From assembly GCA_015179025.1 (NCBI GenBank), contig WHUX01000016.1, positions 1 through 64,000 of the forward strand: a stretch of 64,000 nt of DNA. Direction: 5' to 3'. The notes beneath the pieces were generated by a model. The model saw nothing but the letters and a program-made list of their open reading frames with translations, was not told the origin of the DNA and ran no database searches. Origin of the DNA: Terfezia claveryi (Eukaryota; Ascomycota; Pezizomycetes; Pezizales; Pezizaceae). Every line of letters starts with the position of its first letter. The stretch's first letter is position 1. A program made the position numbers and the translations under genes. Positions 12,501 to 24,772 of this stretch are shown here, piece by piece.

Positions 12501-13498
12501 TAATGTCTAGACAATCTAGTACAGATTAATGAAGTAGAAGTTCATCTTGAATTTCTTTCCAATTTGGATTGGCAGTAAAGGTAATAAATAATGTAGACTT
12601 TCCAAAATACCATATAATTGCTATTAAGTCCTGAAAAAGCTGTTGTATGAATCGATCACCTCCCAAAAAGCTACTTGGTAGAACTATTCTTCTACCCAAT
12701 GCTGCAGCATCTACTTCATCTTGAACTATTGCATCTGCTAGTCTATTATAAAGATCTGCCTGTAAACTTGCTTGATTCATACGTATCCACTCTAACTTTG
12801 CTTCATCAATGACTGCCCAAGCATCAACAATATATTGTTGGAATAACCTACGCGAGATAAAGAGGGTAGTAGGTTCAAATAACTAAGAGTGTAAACGAAA
12901 CTGATAGTATTGTTGTTGTGATAATCGCTTAGGTAAACCATCTCTATCTCGGCTTCGTTGTAGTCTGAGTGACCAATTCCAACCATGTTCCCCATAAGGA
13001 AATAATAAAATATAATGTAAAGGAGTATATGCTATATAGCTGGAATTGATTGTTTGAAATGGTGAATGGGGATTTGGGTATCATTCAGCCAGGACAATAT
13101 CACAATAAGAAGCAAAATTGTATTCATTGGGAATAATTATAGCAATCTTATTTGTTGTAGGAAGATTATATCTTCGATAATCCTATGCATTGTCAACTAA
13201 TAATTCCATTTGAGGATTAAGAATTATTTACATTTGATTTTATAGAATATCTCGAGATGCTTGTTGAATTCGTTTATATGCTGTATGATAAAGAGCAATA
13301 AATGAATTACAATCATGCAACATGACTAACAATTATTGCAATAATATAATATCAATAATTGTAGGTAATATATGTCCTCCGGGTCAGATCTGTAGTTGTG
13401 CAATTGTATTGTTGGGATCGTAAAGAAAGATTTGTACAAAGAAAGGATGGAAGGTAGAAGAATATATTAAAGGACCTGTGAGATGATAAAGGGCTCCA
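9560..13498 (-). pseudogene. Helitron Rep-helicase, C-terminal part
   Basis: Read on the minus strand from 13498 down, this shows the Helitron-like N domain near 12800-12530 (FITFTANPNWKEIQ), the HUH nuclease motif near 12370-12400 (LLHMHLLLFL) and the paired tyrosines near 11945-11975 (LKYIHKYIYKG). The Pif1-type helicase follows, with Walker A GPAGIGKTF near 10885-10915, Walker B region LIIWDKVPMQHR near 10650-10690 and a motif VI-like block (FAMTVNKLQGQ) near 9780-9820. It carries many stops where CAA, CAG, CGA or TGG codons are expected, and some frameshifts, so it is dead. The N-terminus continues beyond the element 1 insertion. Confidence 0.88.
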
Positions 13499-14145
13499 TG
13501 TAAGGAAGTGGCTTACTCATGCCCCATGACTAACCCTCTCCCTCACAAGTATATTTCTTATGTATTTTCTTACTCAGCAAGCATCTCAAAACACACAACA
13601 TTCTGTGTGCTGTCTGCCTTGCTAATATTTCACATGCTTTCACATGCTTTCACATGCTTTCACATGATTTCACATGCTTTCACATGCTTTCACATGTATA
13701 AGTTAAAGTTAAGACTTAACCTATTTTGTACTAGATAGTATTTGGAAGTACTATCTAGAAGATCAGATGATGCTGATCTTTATTACATGTAAGGGTCAGG
13801 TGATGGTGCACTGCCTCAGCACTGCCCCAGCACTGCCCCGTTGGAATCACATATAGTCCCCTGAATTTCCCTTCAGTTGGACAGAGAGTTAGAACTCAGA
13901 AGATAGTTAGAGTACAATCAATATAGAAGTTCCACTGGTTAATTTCTAAGTGCCTTTGGCACTCCTATACTACTTTACCTATTACAGTAATCTTATGCTA
14001 CTGGTAATAACTTTTATAGTGAGGATAAACAATACACTATTAGTAATCTACTTTGTAGTATACATTACTAGCCTGAGATTATCTGATTAGATTGATCCTT
14101 ATCTAATCTAATCTGATTGTCCAGTCCCCCATACAACACTTTACA
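13499..14145 (+). repeat. 5' LTR of element 1 (647 bases)
   Basis: It is nearly identical to 31303-31929. It is 20 bases longer because the internal ten-base satellite (TTTCACATGC type, about 13629-13697) has seven units here and five in the 3' copy. TATA-like ACATATAGTCC lies near 13850. Confidence 0.93.
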
Positions 14146-14434
14146 TTTTTTTAACCTAAGAACTTGATTCTTACCTAACTAGGAAGGCCTGATCAACCTT
14201 ACCTAATCAACAAAGTTTCTACCAACAAGAGTAGAAACTAAAGCCAGTATAAGCCTACAGCATAAAAGCACAGTAGCACCAAAGTCTGACAGTCAGCAGT
14301 AAGACTATCCTCCAAATAGCAACAGCAAGACTATTCAACAAATAGCAACAGTAAAAGCCTACAATTAGTAGCAAAACAATATAAGAGGGCAACAATAACT
14401 GTATTTAACTGGCAAATACAAAGAAAACAATAAA

Positions 14435-14916
14435 CTACTTAAACTGGTAGCTCTGAGACTTAGAAACAGCCTCAGAAGTCCAATAAGGGTGTGGATTATA
14501 GGAACAAGTCCTATCAACATCCAAACTCCAGAGAGTATTCCAGCCCCACTCTCTACCTAGCCTAAAGAAAAATTGGGAATTCTCCCAGTAAGCAGAACAA
14601 GGAAAGTTTCTGTACCTCTCCCTCCAAAAAGAACACAAGTACCTAGCAGTCCAACCCCTATCCTTCCACTCAACTTTCTTCCTAGCATTTAAAGGAAACC
14701 TGCTCCCACAACAATCTCATCAACAAAAGCAACCCTTTTACCCTTCAACCTCCTCTCTCCCTTACCATAATCAACCCTGGTATCAGAAGCAACAGAAAGA
14801 AGATAAGAAGGAAGTTGATAAGAAGTAGATCCTTCCTCATCAGGATCTACCTTAAAGAAAGCAGGAATAGAAGAAACAGAGTCCAAGGAATCAGTGGTAT
14901 AATATCTGATAGACAT
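14435..14916 (-). CDS. Antisense leader ORF of element 1, head to head with gag (broken by one frameshift)
   Basis: On the minus strand an ATG (14916-14914) opens a frame of about 75 codons to 14689. One frame change near 14690 carries it on into the open frame ending at 14435, about 160 codons in all. The start overlaps the gag ATG (14915-14917) as CATG. The protein is rich in Ser early, has a basic stretch GKGERRLKGKRVAFVDE, then a Trp- and aromatic-rich C-terminal half (SFWRERYRNFPCSAYW). No family is recognised. Elements 2 and C have an ORF at the same place and orientation with the related run GKSVTFSDW. Transcription would require a promoter inside gag, which is not shown here. Confidence 0.5.
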
Positions 14917-16508
14917 GGAGACTCCTAAACAAAAAAGTACTAGTGCTATGGAAGGAGGAGCTAGGCCTAGGAAAGGCAGGAGAAAGGCAATGACAAGTGA
15001 GGAGCTAGAAGCACTCAAGGCAATTAGTCAATACCTCAAAAAGAAAATTCCACTGGAAAAGATATTCCAGATAAGGATGTGGAACAAGGGAAATAGTCAT
15101 TGAGGCCAATAGTGTCATGCCTGAAATAAGGATTACAACACCTCCTGCAACAAAAGCCTTTTGGGACAAAAATGAAGTGTCATGGTTCCAAAGGATAACT
15201 CAGGTATTTGTATACCTAACAATAAACAACATGTTATCAAAAAGGAAAAAGGAACTATTAGCTGAAGCAGCAGAAAAGTTCATGATTTTTCAACAGAAAG
15301 ACCAATTTGACAAATCAGTTCAAATGGACTTTCAACTCTCATCCACTTCAAAAGCAGTATGGCCTTACCCAACCTATAACCCATGTAAAGGAGTTCCATG
15401 GCTAGTATTAAACTGGCCTTTCCTGACACAGTACATGCTTATGGGTAACCTGTATGATCTGGAAACTCCAGAAATAGTGCCTCCATAACAGAACCTGTAG
15501 AATCCATGAGGAAATAGGAAGGAAACTGTTTGGAGTGAGGCAAGGGTAAGGGGAAAAGTGTACAGTATGAGGAAGAGGATGATGAAGATTATGAAACAGA
15601 TATAGAAGAAATATCTGAAAAGACATGCCACCACCACCTAAAGATAGAAAAAGCCAACACATACCAAAAAGAGTAAGACTCCTGACAAGAAGTCTAAAGG
15701 GCTCTAGTGTGTGGCTGGAGGTGGCAGTGAGGACCCAGGATCTGGATCTGAGGGTGATGAGTCAGACAATGGCTCTGATGATGACAGGAAGAAAAGGTCA
15801 ACTAGGGAGCCTAGCCCTCACTACTTGGAATGGTCTAAAAAGACTGGTCAGAAGATACCAACAACAGGTCAGCAAATCCTAGTCAAGAAGGCAAACAAGC
15901 TTGCAAAAATTCCCAATCCCCCAATGATTGATGGAGTATCAGAAAATGGAGGGATCAAACTACCTTTGATAATTATGTGCAACAGTTGCAGAAGTGGGTA
16001 GAATACAAGGGATGGATATAGCAAGTTGGAAAGTCTAGATAGAGCAAGCTTTATGTTTGAGAAGAGTGCTCAGACTTGGTATAACCAGTACTGCTCTGAA
16101 AAGGAAGAAGTTGAGGACAGGAATTTCCATGAATTTATGTTAAAACTGAGAGGTAAACTCATCTCTATAGTGGCACTGAAGTTCTATGAAACAATACCTG
16201 TCACACCATCAGAGGCCAGATGTTACTGTCATGCAGTATGCACAGAACCTGGAAGATTCAAAATTAAGTGCAAGGATCTAAATGGTAAAGACATGATAAG
16301 TGATCATGCACTAAAATGAAACTAGTAGATGGACTAGTACCCCTGCTTAGGGCTAAAGTCAAAGGATGATATCATATGAATCAACCTTTGAGGAAATATT
16401 GAATAAAATTGCAGTCCAGGAGGATGTACTAAACAGGAAACTAAATCCTTGCAGCAGCACCAAAAGAAGGCTGATAAGCAATAGGGTCCTGGTAAACCTA
16501 TGGAATGG
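14915..16508 (+). pseudogene. gag of element 1, N-terminal part up to the element 2 insertion
   Basis: The ATG at 14915 begins a basic, lysine-rich region (ARPRKGRRKAMTSEELEALK), then continues in shifted frames. A segment with FWDKNEVSWFQRITQVFVYL lies near 15150-15220, an acidic and serine-rich linker at about 15711-15800, and a capsid-like block with FEKSAQTWYNQY near 16050-16090. It is cut at 16508 by element 2, and the rest of gag, with its zinc knuckle, resumes at 25451. Confidence 0.7.
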
Positions 16509-17182
16509 TGTAATGGAGAACGTTGTTTCATTGCTTATATAATTGATTATATACTTTTGTATTTCCTATATTACTACTATGTTATGTAACTAAGCTCTCG
16601 GTTGAAGGACTAGCCTTCTACCACCTCCTATTGCTTTATAAGCGTCCATAGCACGCGGAATTGCCATGGGAAGTTCCATGGACTTGCCATATGAAGACAC
16701 CCTCATTATGGCCGCGTGACCTCTGTTTAAAGGCGTGTGATCACTACTATGGCCACATGACCATCGTTTATGGCGTGTGACTCATTACTATGGCCACATG
16801 ACCCCTTTTGTACAGCGCACCACCTTCTGGTGTGCCACCCTTTATTGTATTTATTTCCTTAGTCATCAGATCTCAGAGGAGTATAAATAGGCCGCTGGAT
16901 TCCCTCTGGAATCCACAGAAAGACAAGAAGCAACCAAGCAAGCCTTCAGAGCAAGCAAGCCTATATTCCGATCAGATCAAGATCATATAGCTTAGATAGC
17001 ACAAATCATATAAGATAGATTACACCAGTTAATTACTGTTCCCTTGGGAACGTCCCACATAGTAATCTCCCTACCCTTCTGAGGTCTTACCTCAGCAGAA
17101 CCGAAATACACAAACGTCCGTGCCTACGATATAGATTGTATAAACGGTACCGAATGAATACTGTCTAGTACCATTCATTACA
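16509..17182 (+). repeat. 5' LTR of element 2 (674 bases)
   Basis: Matches 24773-25450. Differences include about six single-base indels (for example GGAATTGCC against GGAATTTGCC near 16659) and several transitions. A TATA box, GTATAAATAG, lies at about 16880, with transcription expected shortly after. Confidence 0.93.
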
Positions 17183-17409
17183 TTTTTTTTAACTCACTTA
17201 CCTAATCTTTACTCTTAAATCCAAGGCCTGATCAACCTTCGGATACCTTATTACACTCACGCAAGTGTATACAATTCGACACCCAAGTGCACATATAAAA
17301 TCGATATCGTTATTCAACTAGCTAGCCAAAAAAAAATCCAACAAACGAGACATCAGACTCTCAACTGCAGTACATCAACAAAAGACTTAGAAGCAAGCTA
17401 AGCAGAGCT

Positions 17410-18008
17410 CTAACGGGCAGTGGTATCCCATATTAAACAATCCACCCTCGTTCACAACACTTTTCCCAATAAGATCGACAACTCATCTTGCACTCCTGGC
17501 AACCGCCATTACATCTGTACCTGTAAATCCAGTACACCATTGAAAAACCGGCCCCCCAGGTCCCAGGAATAATTGGTCTAAACAACCAAGCGTCACAATC
17601 CCAAGGCTCAAATCTCGCTGCCTCCACTGCAGCCATTTCCTCCAGAAAAGAATTACCTCCATCAGAACCTTCCTTAGGCCAGACATCTCTACCAATACCT
17701 CTGCGCCCCCAACGTCTACCTCAACACACCAATCAGAAAACGTGACACTCTTGCCGGAAGAACTAGAACTAGATTCTAGACCAGTAGACGAAGAAAAACA
17801 GGACCATAAGAAACATCAGGATCCTGACATCCAGCCTCACCAGCTCGTGAGCCACCGAGCCAACAGAACCGTCAGTCGAACGGAGATCATAAGGATCATC
17901 AGCCACCACACCATCAGCACAGAAAGGTGCCAAAGAAGAAAAGTAACTCGACGATCGTATCGCATAACCAGCTGCATTTGGTTGCGGACAGACGACGAAA
18001 TCAGACAT
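17410..18008 (-). CDS. Antisense leader ORF of element 2, head to head with gag (broken by single-base indels)
   Basis: On the minus strand an ATG at 18008-18006 lies one base from the gag ATG (18010). The frame reads MSDFVVCPQPNAAGYAI and onward, is lost by a missing base near 17800 (compare element C) and continues in shifted frames to a stop at 17410, about 199 codons. Features are a Ser-rich middle, GKSVTFSDWCVEVDVGG, and a Trp/Cys-rich end (CNGGCQECKMSCRSYWEKCC). The homologous frame in element C spans 603 bases without indel. No family is recognised. Cysteine spacing hints at metal binding or disulfides, but this is inference. Confidence 0.6.
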
Positions 18009-18009
18009 A

Positions 18010-19700
18010 ATGGCGTCTGAACTTAGTAAGAAGACTAAGAGGTCGAGACGGTTAACTATGTTACCCGAAGATATTAAGAAATTAGTAGAAGAAACTCCAG
18101 AAAGACCAGATTTATAATTCCTAACACAGAAGGGGAAATAAATCTGCCCATCGATATAGAAATAGGAGAACCAGGTGGAGCAGGAACCAAACTATATTTT
18201 AGTATGGCTTTACCTCTCGCACCAGAAGAATTTTGGAATAGACATCTTCCAACAATTGAGGAGATTTTGAAATATACTCGCTCAATGGGACATGCCCAAC
18301 AGTATCATCCTGATGATACTCAGACTCTTAATGGAAGCCGTAGCAAAACACTACTTATGGCTAACACCTTACCCATTCAAAGAAGAAGACTTAGAAATGA
18401 ACGCATTTTTAAGTAAAGAATTAAGGAAACCTGTTGTTCCACTTTTAAGGAAACCGAATTGGGTAATAAATAACTGGGAAGAAATAATGGCATTCATGAT
18501 GAGCGGCACTCATCTAGAAGAATCAGCACATACCGCGGAGGATTTTTTCAATCCTAGCAAAGAACTTCCAGGAGCGTTCCTGAGAACACCAAAAGATCAA
18601 TCGAAAGGCAAAGGTCGAGCACCTGAGACACCAGAAAGGAGGACTGGGTCAGCCAAAGAACCAGACGACAAAGACCAACCACCAGAAGATATAGAATTAC
18701 CAGAAGACGATGATGATCTAGATACAGGACTAGACCAACAGCAGCAGAAAACACAAGGAGGAGGACGAGACCCCGATGATAGCGGAGATGATAGCTCGAC
18801 TCTGATAAGGCATCGTCAGTTGCAAGTCAAACTCTTAAAAGAAAACCCAAACGAGGAAAATCAGTTGAACACCAACAATGGGAATCTACAACAGGAATGG
18901 TTACAACGGGTAACCATAAAGCAACGAATGCTTTAAAAGGAATAAAGATTGATATGCCAGAAAAATTAAGAGGAGAAGACAAAAAATGGCAAGACTCACA
19001 ATATTTTGACTCTTGGGCCACAGCAATGCAACGTTGGTTTGTTCTCAAAAGAATAGATTTAGAAGGCGCTTCAGCTCTGGAAATTGTTGGATTCAGAATG
19101 GAAGGAAGCGCGCTCACTACTTATAATCAATTCCTAAGAGAAAAAGGAAAGAATGCGACATTCTTTGGATTCATACTAGCGCTAAGGGATTTTCTGATAC
19201 CCTCTACTAGTAAGGACATTTTGTGGAAACGATGGGAGACAGCCACACCATACAAGGACGGACGTCACATGGGAATCAAACAGTTTGCCAACTGGCTTAC
19301 TGAAATGCAAATCAAATTGATTGACAAGGATGGCAAACAATCAATATCGCAGGAAGTAAAAAGAAGAAAGTTTCTTAATCACCTGCCGCCATATATGTCA
19401 GCTACATTAATTCCTTTAATCAAAGAAGAATGGTCATATGATCAGCTCGTACATCAAGCGGAGTCATATGAAGCTTCAAAAAGGATATTGCCCCACCATC
19501 CACAACAAATACATCCCGACGACAACACCCTCGGAATGAAAATCGAAGTCACGGTCCACGCAGGGACCAGAATCAACGACAAAAAACAGGATTTAATCCT
19601 AGCAGCAATCCCAACACCAAACCCAACACAGAAAATCGGAAGGACTCAGATTGGGACACCATCACAAAAAAATTGGATCAGAAGACGAAGATGCAATTAA
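18010..19700 (+). pseudogene. gag of element 2
   Basis: The ATG at 18010 begins MASELSKKTKRSRRLTMLPE. The frame shifts near 18110 and again near 18300-18400 and 18900. An acidic, glutamine-rich linker (18640-18800) separates the N-terminal part from the capsid-like domain (about 18897-19480; IDMPEKLRGEDKKWQDSQYF, FANWLTEMQIKLI). Element C has the N-terminal part in one open frame (43547-43077), so the shifts here are recent or technical. Confidence 0.8.
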
Positions 19701-22700
19701 TTAAAGACAAGAAATGTCTATGGTGTTGGAACCCTGGACACTCCTACAAGGACTGTAGGAAACGAAAAAATAAGGTACCCATGCGTACAGCCGCACAAGA
19801 TTTAGCTATGCCGATAGCCACCAAGGATAAAAACAACAAGGATAAAATCAAGGAACGACCCTTGTCAAGACAGGTACCAGATTTTAGCAAGGTATTCGTT
19901 AAAGCTAACGAACACCCCGCACTAGCTTTAATTGATCTCCAAACGAAGGGAGGAGACTTAATCAATTCTCAATTTGTACACCTATACAAAATACCAACTA
20001 GAAGTATCGAGAAGAAATCATTAAGTACTGCAATTAAAGGCTCAAAAGGAACGATAGACAAAGCTTGTACTATCAAACTTGATTGGATAGGTTATGTAGA
20101 AGAACGAACGTTCTATGTAGCTCATTTGACTGGATGGGACATGATACTAGGAGAACCTGCTCTCAGTAAAGTGCGAGCAATAATTCCTGCCCATCAGGAA
20201 CCAGTTACTATCCAACCGGAAAACATTCCACGATTCCAGCTAAGTGTATGGAAGGGATCTAGAACCATGGCGAATGGTATAAGATCAGCGTATACACAGG
20301 TCAGCTGCGAATCAGTCACAGATTATAGTGAACCGGATAATTGGGAAAATATTAGTGACGCAGACGAAACCGATTCAGAAAGAGAACTCGTGACAGCTGT
20401 TTCTACGGTACAGAAACAATTCAACCCTGTAACGGAGTTTCCCTTATTATTTCCCAAGACAATTCCACGGGAATTACCTCCACTAAGAAAAATTAATCAC
20501 TCTATCAAACCAAAAGCAGGAGCTACTTGGATACCAAAATGGCGACCCTCAGGACATCGATTTAGACAACAAATCCATGACAAATTAGTCGAAGAAGAAG
20601 CATCAGGTCGCATATATAGAGTAGAAAATGACACAAATGCTGTAGTCATGTTCACTATCCCTAAACGAGATAAACCGGAAGAAGCCGACATGTAATGACT
20701 GTCGAGACCGCAATTTAGCCGTCGAACCGGATCACACCCCATTGCCAGATATTAATGAAGCAATTGAACTAGTAGCGGAGAATCCCATTTGGACTAAGGT
20801 CGACTTAGCCGACGGATTTTTAATATCAGGAACGATGAAGAATCTGAGCAACACTCTACCTTTTTATGTCACATGGGATATTTCAGAAGTAGAGTTATGC
20901 AACAAGGGGATCGTAACGCACCAGCTACCATGGTTCGCGTTATGCATGAAATTTTTAAGGACATGGTCTATAAAAATTTAATCATCTATATTGATGATAT
21001 TATTATATTCTCTAAAACGTATGAAGAACATGTAGAATTATTGAAGAAAGTACTTCAACATCTACAGGATGAGAAATTCTATCTCAAAGAAAGCAAATGC
21101 CAGTTCTTTACTCCAAGATTGGAAATCTTAGGACACGTTTTGACATCAGATGGATTACATGTAGACCCGAAGAAGAGGACTACTATATTAACATTTCCGA
21201 CTCCTACAAGAAAAAAGGATCTTAGAGGATTCCTTGGAATAGTTAATTATCTCAGCAGATTTATTCCTGACTTGGCATCGTATGCAAGCACCCTGTCAGA
21301 ACTGCAAGGAGAAACAAAGAAATGGGAATGGACAGATACTCATAACGCAGCGTTTGAAAAACTCAAGAACTCGTGAATTCCCCACATGTTTTAAAACCCT
21401 GGAATAATGAATCTACTGAACCCAAATATTTAGTCTGTGATGCTAGTGATGTAGGACTAGGATCTTGGATAGGTCAAGGACCGTTGACGCACATCAGACC
21501 ATCATGCTTCCACTCTAGAAAATTTAATCCAGCACAACTCAATTATCCTACCTTTCAAAAGGAATTATTAGCGATTATTGACTCATTAAAATTTTTTGAA
21601 GCACAATTGAGAGGTCACAAGTTCACTATCCTTACCGACCACAAACCGTTAGTAACCTTCCATACTCAAAGCCTGCAAGTCAAAAATTGAGGCGATGGCA
21701 AGATTACCTAATGGAATTTGATACAGACATACAGCATACCGCAGGAAAGGAAAATTTGATAGCAGACGCTCTATCAAGAAAGCATAAATACTTGGATACT
21801 CCCACCACCGAGGACGATTATATTTCCAACAGCATCGATCCTCCTAACCATACCTACAACCGCAACATCTCTACCAACGCTTTAAGAACTTTCCACTACC
21901 AGAAACCCTACTCAGAACAATATGGTTTCTCGCGGAGCTATCAATTTCAAGCATGTCGACTGCGACTTCAACAAATGTCGTGGAAGAGCCGAAGAACTTG
22001 GACACCATATCTTCTGTCCATACTTCGAGGCATCCAGGATGAAGAAAGCGAATATGACATGATGAAGGAAGAAGAGTCCTCAGACGATGAGACTCTATCC
22101 ACCATACCAGAAGAAGTTTTCAGCGGTATGATCGTGTACCTAATATAAACAAGAACAAACCCTTAACAGTTCTTGGACTAAGATATAGGCCTCCATCTTC
22201 TGAAAACGCACAACAAAATACCCTCGCTCCTGAAGAAGCGAAAGAAATTGCTATCGACCTGGCTCATAGCAATTGGCAACAACACAAAAGGATGCACTGG
22301 TCCTTTTGCCGCGATTTTTACTGTCCAGTTCATGGCAGCTCCCACGCCATGAACAACCGCATGTTCACCGTCGAAACATGTGCAATCTGCAACCACCACG
22401 GACATGGCAGTTTGAACTGTGACCTGACAGCCTCAGTTCTTAAGAAGGAGAAGGAATTCCTTACGACTCGTATTGCGCATATCCTAGCCGCAAATGAGCC
22501 TCAAAAGGAACTAGCACCAGTACAACAAACGCCAGCTTATCCACCTCCACCAGCTCTCAGCCGAGAAGAAGCTATCCAGGAAATCGGAAATGGGCAAAAA
22601 GATGGATTGCCAACAAGCCGACACAACCCACTCTCCAACCCAGCATTCAGTTCAGTAACCCTACCGAACAGATGACCAACCGACAAATGGAACAGGAGAT

Positions 22701-24720
22701 CATGAATACTCCTGTTGCCCCACAACAACCATGGAATGCACCTCAACAACCAGCTGCAACTGCTAGCAGCAGCAATGCAATTCCAATCAACACCGCCGCC
22801 GTCACTACTCATTCTAAAAAGGAGTAGCCATTGACGAAGATTTACCCTCCTTCATTCAAGAACCAAGACCTCCGACAGCGTTGTGATTTCTGTAAGTTCT
22901 CAGGACATAATGCTTCTACATGCAAGGAGAAGAAACCCACCATCAATGACTTCAACACAAGGATCGAACCGACCCTCAACAAGCTCATTGAAGAGAAGCA
23001 CATCAGCGACGGATGGGAAGACGACAAGGACTACTTCATACACACTGGCTTGACCAAGGTACAGGTATGAAAGCCGCATATCAATCATGTATGAGAGTAT
23101 GTCCTATCTGGAAGAACTATTATGATACCTTTGTGAATCGTAAGATCATAGAAGAAAAGACGGATTTTTGTATGTCAAGAACCGACAAGGACAATGGAGA
23201 TAGTCTTGCCCTCTACCTTTAACATCGAAGGTAAGAACTATCTCGAATTGGTTATTAAAGATGCACATGAAGCAACCGCTCATAGTGGCATTGAAAAAAC
23301 GATGAAATATCTTACTGACCGATATGATTGCCAGTCCTTTGCAGAACCAACTAAGGACTATATCAGAAGTTGTGATACTTGTCAACGGACAAAGTATTCC
23401 AACAAGGCGCCACTTGGACTCGTAACCCATTACATGTACCAAGCAGGCCATGGACTGACATATCGATGGATTTTCTTAAGTTAGCACCTGTGTTTACTAA
23501 GTGTTCAATTTTGTACCCGAATATTCCTGTTGAAGAAGATCATTAGTTTGTATTTCACGACTTTGGACGATTGTCGATAGACAATCAGGATTCAAGTTTC
23601 TTATTCCTGTCTCAGATAATTTCACAGCAGAACAATGTACTGCTACCTTTGATACTCATGTAGTCCGACTATGGGATACCCTTTCTGTATTGTTTTTGAC
23701 CGCGACACTCTTTTTATGTCAACGCACTTTCAAGATTGGGCTAGGAATAAAGGAATCAAGTTGGAACCGTCCACCGCATATCATCCACGTGCAGACGGAC
23801 AATCGGAAATTGTGAACAAAGAAATTCTACAAGTAGCAAGAGCCTGTAAAATCGAAGGATTTGATTGGCTACAGAAACTACCAGAGATACAGTTGAAACT
23901 TAACTCTAGGTATAACGCCGCTAGACAGAATAGTCCCTTTTCCACACTATTTGGATTTAATGCACATCTTGGCGTATCGATACTTCCATACCCCATTAAT
24001 GCATATGTACCAGCAAATGAACGTCATGAGGTAACGTCTAAAAACCTATATGACGCCAAGAAGACTCAAGCATCTCAAGCGAACAAACGACTACCCAATA
24101 CAGCCAAATTTTCAGTCGGACAACAAGTTATGTTTCCTCAGAAAACGTCAACCTATCGAACGTCTCACCCAAACTCAAACCAAAATGGCTAGGCCCTTTT
24201 CCCATTATTTCTAGTAATCGGAAACGCAATAACTATAGCCTAGACCTATCCAGTCAACCTGACCTCCACCTCATATATAATACTTTTCATATTAGCAAAC
24301 TCAAACCATACTACAAAAACGATCCCACCCAGTTCCCTCACAGACAATCTCAGGAACCAGGACCAATTCAAGAAGATCGTTATGAAGTTGAAAAGGTATT
24401 AGAATTCAGAACAGCTCCTGAACTGGAGAAAGACAATATAAGGTCAGATGGCTAGGATACACTCCTAAATATGATTCCTGGGTAAACGCCAAGGATATCA
24501 CCACCGAAATTCTTCAAGACTTCTGGATGACTGGAAGTATGGAAGACACATTCAAGAGACGTTGAAGGACTAAAGGAAAACAAGGACCACGAACCAGAGA
24601 TGAGACCCGAGCTCTCATTCAACAAGAACGAGATAGAATCATGAGTCAAGGAAACACTAAGGATATTCACGTTAATGCTAATGTATTAACAATGCATCAA
24701 ATCTTAGGACGTATGGAAAC
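19673..24720 (+). pseudogene. pol of element 2: knuckle, protease, RT, RNase H, zinc fingers, integrase, chromodomain
   Basis: A zinc knuckle CLWCWNPGHSYKDC lies at about 19714-19755. The protease has ALIDLQTKGGDLINSQF near 19918, an Asp without the usual DSG/DTG. RT runs from about 20470 with catalytic YIDD near 20988. RNase H has CDASDVGLGSW near 21438 and LTDHKPLVTF near 21636. A zinc-finger spacer spans 21950-22923. Integrase has HEATAHSG near 23265, CDTCQRTK near 23373, the second Asp in FDRDT near 23695 and Glu in DGQSEIVNKE near 23798. The chromodomain starts DRYEVEKVLEFR near 24378 and is broken. A charged tail to about 24740 follows. Frameshifts occur near 20695, 21375, 21690, 22140, 23070, 23480 and 24190. 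Confidence 0.9.
21950..22923 (+). other. Zinc-finger spacer between RNase H and integrase (element 2)
   Basis: In order: a CDFNKCRGRAEELGHHIFC group near 21958-22018, a WSFCRDFYCPVHGSSH group near 22300-22350, a classic knuckle at 22379-22420 (CAICNHHGHGSLNC) and another at 22882-22923 (CDFCKFSGHNASTC), with a Gln/Pro-rich linker between. In element C several of these cysteines have become tyrosine. Confidence 0.8.
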
Positions 24721-24772
24721 CAATATGGCAGAGCAAAGGAAGTAAGGATAGGAAATCCTTCTATATGGGAAG

